From assembly GCF_025154075.1 (NCBI RefSeq), contig NZ_JAOAMU010000002.1, positions 1 to 64,000 of the forward strand: DNA of 64,000 nucleotides, in the 5' to 3' direction. Source of the DNA: Chryseobacterium herbae (GTDB lineage Bacteria; Bacteroidota; Bacteroidia; Flavobacteriales; Weeksellaceae). Numbering within the stretch: the first letter of the stretch is position 1; every line of letters begins with the position of its first letter. The position numbers and the translations under genes are program-made. Of this stretch, positions 60,153-64,000 are shown one piece after another. Below the pieces are notes generated by a model that saw only the letters and a list, made by a program, of their open reading frames with translations, was not told the origin of the DNA and made no database searches.

Positions 60153-61979
60153 TTAAAAATTTATTGAAGCATACACACTATAATTTCTTTTCGGAAGAGG
60201 GTAGAAAGATACCGTTCTATAATAGGTGTTCGTTACATTATTTACTTTAAATCCTAAAGTGTATTTTTTCAACACTGTTGCAGAAATACCTGTATTCAAA
60301 ACAAAATAAGGATCAATAGCTTCAGTCCTTTTTTCATCGCTTGTTGTATAAGTGAGGCCATTAACAAGGCCCTGTGCAAATATTCTCAGGAAACGGTAAC
60401 CATAATCGATATGAGCATTTCCCCTGTGCATAGGAACATAAGGTTGCTGTTTCTGAGTTTCCTTATTGATAGATTTACTGTAATAATATCCGGCACCCAG
60501 ATTCAGAGCATGATTTCCCCATTTTTTGTCAAAGTTTAATTGACTTTCAAGACCGTAAAATTCCGCTTTGTTGATGTTAAATGCTTTCCAGTAAGAGGCC
60601 GTGGCAGGCATCCAAACGATAAGATCCACAACATCCATATAATACGGAGTAACCCTAAGTTTAAAGCCTCCAACACTGAATTCCTGAGTAAGATCCACCT
60701 GAATGGATGTCTCAGGTTTTAGATCACGGTTTCCTCCCGGTTCATAATAAATATCATTAAATGAAGGATATCTGAAGTTCTTTGATACATTAAAACTAGC
60801 ATTATACCAATCGGTAGCCTTCCATTTTCCGGAAAGGGAAAAGAGAAGCGGAGAATTGATATCTTCTACGAAATCTTTTTTAATTCCACCTTCAAAACGC
60901 AGGTCTTTTGTAGCAAAATACCTCAGTAAACCTGAAAATGAACCTACATTCCTGCTTACATTACCGATTCCAGACAAATATCCCTCTCCTTTATTGACCT
61001 GGAACTCGGCGATTACATTAACGTTCAGCTTCGGAACAATGAAGTAGTTAAAATCATCCTTAAAAATGTAATTTTTTCCTGTTCCACCACTGGATTTTTG
61101 AGCCTTAATATTACCATAATACTCGAAATTTTCCTCCGTATAGGCAGCTTTTAAACTGTTTGAAAGTTTTAAAGTATTAATATCCCATGAGATAAGGCTT
61201 CTGGTGCTCTGTGTTCTGTATTTAGTCTTTGTTTCGGTTTCTTCATAAATGGGAAAATGCTGCGAAGAGTCGTAAAACTGACTTTGCCAGGAAATTTTCT
61301 GATTGGGAGCGACTTTATAAGAAATTCCCACATTAAATGTCGTATTATAATAATTCCCGTTGAGGTTCGTATAGCGAAGATCGCTCACCTTATAATCATT
61401 TTTGCTTACCGAATAATTCCCCGAAGCTTTAAAACTAAATTTTTCATTACTGTAGGATCCTTTGACGAAATTATTAGAAGTATCGAAAGAGGCCACTTCA
61501 GAAAATAAATTGGCATGAAATCCTTTGTTAAAGTCAAGTTCATTATTCAGGTGGATACTTCCCCCGATAGCACCACTACCGTAGATGACGCTGCCTCCTC
61601 CGGGTTTTATGCCAATCTGGTCATATCCGAATAAGGCCGTATTGTTAATATCTGCTTGTCCTAAAAAATTAGAATTGATGTTGATTCCATTCCAGACAAG
61701 AGCAGTCTGCTGTGCAGTTGTTCCCCTGAATGATGGTGAAGAGACACCTCCACGTCCGTTCTCTTTAATAAAAACCGGAGACTGGAATCTTAGCAGTTCA
61801 GAAAGATTAGAAGAGTTTTTTTCAGCATCCTGAGGAGTAATACTGTTTACATGATGAAAAAGTTTTACCTTACTCATCTGGCTGTCGAAAATATAAATAG
61901 TGTCAACGGCTTTCTCCTGTCCGAAAAGAAAGCTGCCATAAGACGAACAAAGCAGTAATAAAGATCTTTTTATATCCAT
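60153..61979 (-). CDS. TonB-dependent receptor, cobalamin (BtuB-like)
   Basis: 608 aa. Signal peptide (SFLFGQ), a TonB-box-like VDTIYIFDSQ, plug domain (NLSELLRFQSPVFIKENGRGG, GGGSVIYGSGAIGGSIHL) and a 22-strand type barrel ending in aromatic residues (YSVYASINF). The cobalamin riboswitch at 62025-62180 directly ahead makes corrinoid the likely ligand, as for BtuB. Cotranscribed with the beta-propeller lipoprotein. No SusD partner, fitting a small-molecule receptor. Confidence 0.9.
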   Translation of the reverse strand: MDIKRSLLLLCSSYGSFLFGQEKAVDTIYIFDSQMSKVKLFHHVNSITPQDAEKNSSNLSELLRFQSPVFIKENGRGGVSSPSFRGTTAQQTALVWNGININSNFLGQADINNTALFGYDQIGIKPGGGSVIYGSGAIGGSIHLNNELDFNKGFHANLFSEVASFDTSNNFVKGSYSNEKFSFKASGNYSVSKNDYKVSDLRYTNLNGNYYNTTFNVGISYKVAPNQKISWQSQFYDSSQHFPIYEETETKTKYRTQSTRSLISWDINTLKLSNSLKAAYTEENFEYYGNIKAQKSSGGTGKNYIFKDDFNYFIVPKLNVNVIAEFQVNKGEGYLSGIGNVSRNVGSFSGLLRYFATKDLRFEGGIKKDFVEDINSPLLFSLSGKWKATDWYNASFNVSKNFRYPSFNDIYYEPGGNRDLKPETSIQVDLTQEFSVGGFKLRVTPYYMDVVDLIVWMPATASYWKAFNINKAEFYGLESQLNFDKKWGNHALNLGAGYYYSKSINKETQKQQPYVPMHRGNAHIDYGYRFLRIFAQGLVNGLTYTTSDEKRTEAIDPYFVLNTGISATVLKKYTLGFKVNNVTNTYYRTVSFYPLPKRNYSVYASINF

Positions 61980-62024
61980 ACTATTTTACTTTTCCTCCGA
62001 AAGCAATGTGTTTTTTAGTTAGTA

Positions 62025-62180
62025 TTTTGGCAGGTCTCCTGACTTTCGCTTTCTGCACCTTCCCGTATGAACAGTGGTTTTTTGCAGAAAATCTTATTGC
62101 GATTTACAGTTGCGGGGACAGCTTGGGAGTTCCACCCAATTCCCTATTATTTCCAATACGCTGGAAACCAAAATTTTTGC
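62025..62180 (-). ncRNA. Cobalamin riboswitch
   Basis: On the minus strand: a GGTTTCCAGC opening stem, GGGTGGAACTCCC, the core CTGTCCCCGCAACTGTAA, and the B12 box AGTCAGGAGACCTGCC at the 3' end. Order and spacing match the class I cobalamin element. It ends about 45 nt ahead of the TonB receptor start and would shut off receptor and lipoprotein synthesis when B12 is plentiful. Confidence 0.95.
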
Positions 62181-62221
62181 AAAGATAACTTTTTAAATCT
62201 ATTGCACAAAAAGGCAGAAAA

Positions 62222-62270
62222 GTGAATGGTGAATCGTCAATTTTGCTTCGCAAGTGAATCGTTAATGATC
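62222..62270 (+). repeat. Dispersed intergenic repeat, copy 3
   Basis: GTGAATGGTGAATCGTCAAT followed by TTTGCTTCGCAAGTGAATCG; same family as 8306-8345 and 35684-35722, opposite in direction to the copy 26 nt away. Confidence 0.85.
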
Positions 62271-62295
62271 AACCATACATAAATAGACAGCATTA

Positions 62296-62335
62296 AAATT
62301 CACTATTGACTTGCGAAGCAAAATTCACCATTGAC
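62296..62335 (-). repeat. Dispersed intergenic repeat, copy 4
   Basis: AAATTCACTATTGACTTGCG followed by AAGCAAAATTCACCATTGAC, inverted relative to copy 3 so that the two could form a long hairpin. Confidence 0.85.
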
Positions 62336-62391
62336 AAAAATCTTCATTCACTTTTGTAGAACAGAAGTCTTTGTTCTTGTCTCTTTCTCCT

Positions 62392-62874
62392 CTACAAAAA
62401 CGTAGAGTCAAAATAAAACGGCAATAAATCCTTAATCGAATGCACCTTCACTACTTCATCATTCATGCTTGAAAAATAAAGATCGATGTTTTCATTTTGT
62501 TTTGTTTCGTATTCTATTAAACTTTGTCGGCAAGCTCCGCAAGGTGGAATCGGAGGATTTTTCTCATGAAATTCCTTAGGACCACCTACCACGAAGATCT
62601 TCTTCACTTTCATATTTGGAAAGTTGGCGGCTACCCAAAAAAGGGTTGTTCTTTCTGCGCACAATCCCGATGGATAGGCTGCATTTTCCTGATTGTTTCC
62701 GGAATAAATTTCACCGTTTTCCAGTAAAACGGAACATCCTACCAGGAAGTTGGAATAAGGGGCGTAGGCATTTTCACGGGCCTGAATGGCTCTTTTAAAA
62801 AGAGTTTTTTCTATATCGTTCAGTTCACTGCTATTTTTAAAGTGCTCGTAACTGATCTGTATGTCTTTTTTCAT
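62392..62874 (-). CDS. cdd: Cytidine deaminase
   Basis: 160 aa, cytoplasmic. Converts cytidine and deoxycytidine to uridine in pyrimidine salvage. Zn site CAERTTLF with Cys as first ligand and the catalytic Glu, and PPCGACRQSLIEY with the other two Cys, typical of the small tetrameric CDA; substrate motif YAPYSNFLVGC and FSGNNQENAAYPSG. Single gene. Length slightly above the usual 130-140 because of an N-terminal extension. Confidence 0.93.
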   Translation of the reverse strand: MKKDIQISYEHFKNSSELNDIEKTLFKRAIQARENAYAPYSNFLVGCSVLLENGEIYSGNNQENAAYPSGLCAERTTLFWVAANFPNMKVKKIFVVGGPKEFHEKNPPIPPCGACRQSLIEYETKQNENIDLYFSSMNDEVVKVHSIKDLLPFYFDSTFL

Positions 62875-62974
62875 ATATTAGTCAGACTAAAAAGGGGGGC
62901 TAAATTTACTTCTTTTTCATCAGATGGACAATATTTTTTTTATCCATCATTAAATCGAAATTCAAAAAAATAAA

Positions 62975-64000
62975 ATGCTATATACACCAATACAATTCAG
63001 AAATATAGAGCTAAAAAACAGATGGGTGATGTCTCCCATGTGTATGTACTCATGCGAAAATGGTCTAGCCAATGACTTCCATTTTGTGCACTACGGAAGC
63101 AGATCTCAGGGCGGAACAGGATTAATTATGGTTGAAGCCACTGGAATAGAGCCGCGAGGAAGAATTACCAATCACTGTATGGGAATCTGGAATGATCAGC
63201 AGGCAGAAGAACTTGGAAAAATCGTTGATTTTGTTCATTCTCGGTCAGAAAGTAAGATAGGAATCCAGCTGGCCCATGCCGGAAGAAAAGGATCCACCTG
63301 GAATAATCTGCAGATTCCGCTTGAAGAAGGTTGGGAAACCGTTGCGCCTAGTGCTATTCCATATCATCCTTCCGAAAGAATTCCACACGTTCTTAGCGTT
63401 GAAGAAATCAAAGAGCAGGTTACAAATTTTAAAGAAGCAGCTAAAAGAGCTGTAAAAGCAGGTTTTGACCTCATAGAAATTCACGGAGCACATGGCTATC
63501 TGATTCACCAGTTTCTATCGCCGCTTTCCAATATCAGAACCGATGAATATGGGGGGAGTTTTGAAAACAGGATCCGCTTTCTTTTGGAAATCGTAGATGC
63601 TGTGAATGAAGAACTCAACGATAATGTTGCTCTTTTTGTACGTATTTCCGGCACTGAATATGCTGAAAACGGATGGAATATTAATGACAGTGTTGAGCTG
63701 TCCAAAATTTTAAAAGAACATTCCGTAGACCTTATAGATGTTTCAAGTGGAGGAAATATTCACGGAGCGAAAATATCTGTATTCAACGGCTATCAGGTTC
63801 CTTTTTCATCCCAGGTCAGAAATGGAGCCGGAGTGAAAACCGGAGCTGTAGGATTAATCACCAAAGTGGAACAGGCTGAAGAGATTCTTCAGAAAGGAGA
63901 GGCAGATCTGATCTTTGTGGCAAGAGAGATTCTGAGAAATCCTTACATTGCTGTGCAGGGATCATTTGAGATGAAAGAAGACTGTTTCTTTCCGTATCAG
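62975..64000 (+). CDS. NADH:flavin oxidoreductase (Old Yellow Enzyme, YqjM-like), cut by window end
   Basis: 342 codons present, no stop before the end of the window. FMN enzyme reducing activated C=C bonds with NAD(P)H. MSPMCMYS near residue 23 carries the Cys of YqjM-type enzymes, followed by HYGSRSQGGTGLIMVEAT, IQLAHAGRKG, EIHGAHGYLIHQFLSPL with the His pair, and DEYGGSFENR. The classical reaction partner His/Asn set is intact. C-terminus (a few residues) lies outside. Start at ATG 62975 matches the family N-terminus (MLYTPIQFRNIELKNR). Confidence 0.92.
   Translation, partial: MLYTPIQFRNIELKNRWVMSPMCMYSCENGLANDFHFVHYGSRSQGGTGLIMVEATGIEPRGRITNHCMGIWNDQQAEELGKIVDFVHSRSESKIGIQLAHAGRKGSTWNNLQIPLEEGWETVAPSAIPYHPSERIPHVLSVEEIKEQVTNFKEAAKRAVKAGFDLIEIHGAHGYLIHQFLSPLSNIRTDEYGGSFENRIRFLLEIVDAVNEELNDNVALFVRISGTEYAENGWNINDSVELSKILKEHSVDLIDVSSGGNIHGAKISVFNGYQVPFSSQVRNGAGVKTGAVGLITKVEQAEEILQKGEADLIFVAREILRNPYIAVQGSFEMKEDCFFPYQ

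Larger units (their letters stand above)
61980..62391. other. Riboswitch and repeat-containing intergenic region
   Basis: No gene. Contains the cobalamin riboswitch (62025-62180) and two inverted copies of the dispersed repeat (62222-62270 and 62296-62335). Confidence 0.8.

Overview
The window looks like a chromosomal segment of a Chryseobacterium-like member of the Flavobacteriia (Bacteroidota, Weeksellaceae). The evidence is low GC content, scarce Shine-Dalgarno sites, recurrent TAnnTTTG -7 boxes with TTG/TTTG -33 boxes, gliding genes gldB and gldC, a type IX secretion C-terminal tail, a PafA-type alkaline phosphatase very close to the Elizabethkingia enzyme, SusD-era lipoprotein signals, a b-type succinate dehydrogenase and double-glycine 'bacteriocin-like' leader peptides. 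I see no rRNA or tRNA gene and no CRISPR array.

Layout. 206-5183 (minus) is the most striking region: three lipoproteins related to cholesterol-dependent cytolysins (two long forms with a C-terminal domain, one short form without it) plus a 199-aa lipoprotein, in two transcription units split by a terminator. Behind them (5490-6669) lies a duplicated two-gene module, each made of a tiny one-helix membrane protein and a 118-131 aa protein. Then come a nucleoid-associated protein, a cyclase-family hydrolase, and a dicarboxylate-use operon (small peptide, porin, DASS transporter, sdhC-A-B; 9273-15438, minus). 15820-18588 holds a bacteriophytochrome histidine kinase and the heme oxygenase that makes its chromophore, followed by malate dehydrogenase. 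19826-28690 is a mixed minus-strand accessory stretch: RDD protein, hydrolase, unknown secreted proteins, two decayed small genes, a bacteriocin-like peptide, a TetR-SDR pair sharing one operator, GNAT, VOC and TPR proteins.

28924-39805 carries pafA, a second bacteriocin-like peptide, two TPR sensor/AraC-type genes (one truncated), a type IX secreted protein and three tandem secreted paralogues. 39923-41196 is a barnase-barstar type pair split by a GIY-YIG gene lying between near-identical inverted repeats. 41237-50408 holds nadE, acetyltransferases, a leucine-rich protein, gldB, an ABC exporter whose permease is fused to a periplasmic thioredoxin domain, gldC, a lipoprotein and cystathionine gamma-synthase. 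51467-58979 includes a DinB protein, a REP-associated (IS200-like) transposase nested in inverted repeats, a threonylcarbamoyl-AMP synthase, a CCA-adding enzyme and an overlapping pair of unknown exported proteins. 59076-61979 is a B12 uptake operon under a cobalamin riboswitch; cytidine deaminase and an Old Yellow Enzyme (cut by the window end) close the window.

Four families of intergenic repeat are spread through the window: a 40-nt TTGC-GAA-GCAA element inside a larger repeat, a GTCATTGCGAGG palindrome, a GGGCTTTAGCCC palindrome with its transposase, and a GC-rich GCGCGGCC palindrome. All identifications are by reading the sequence; no database search was run.
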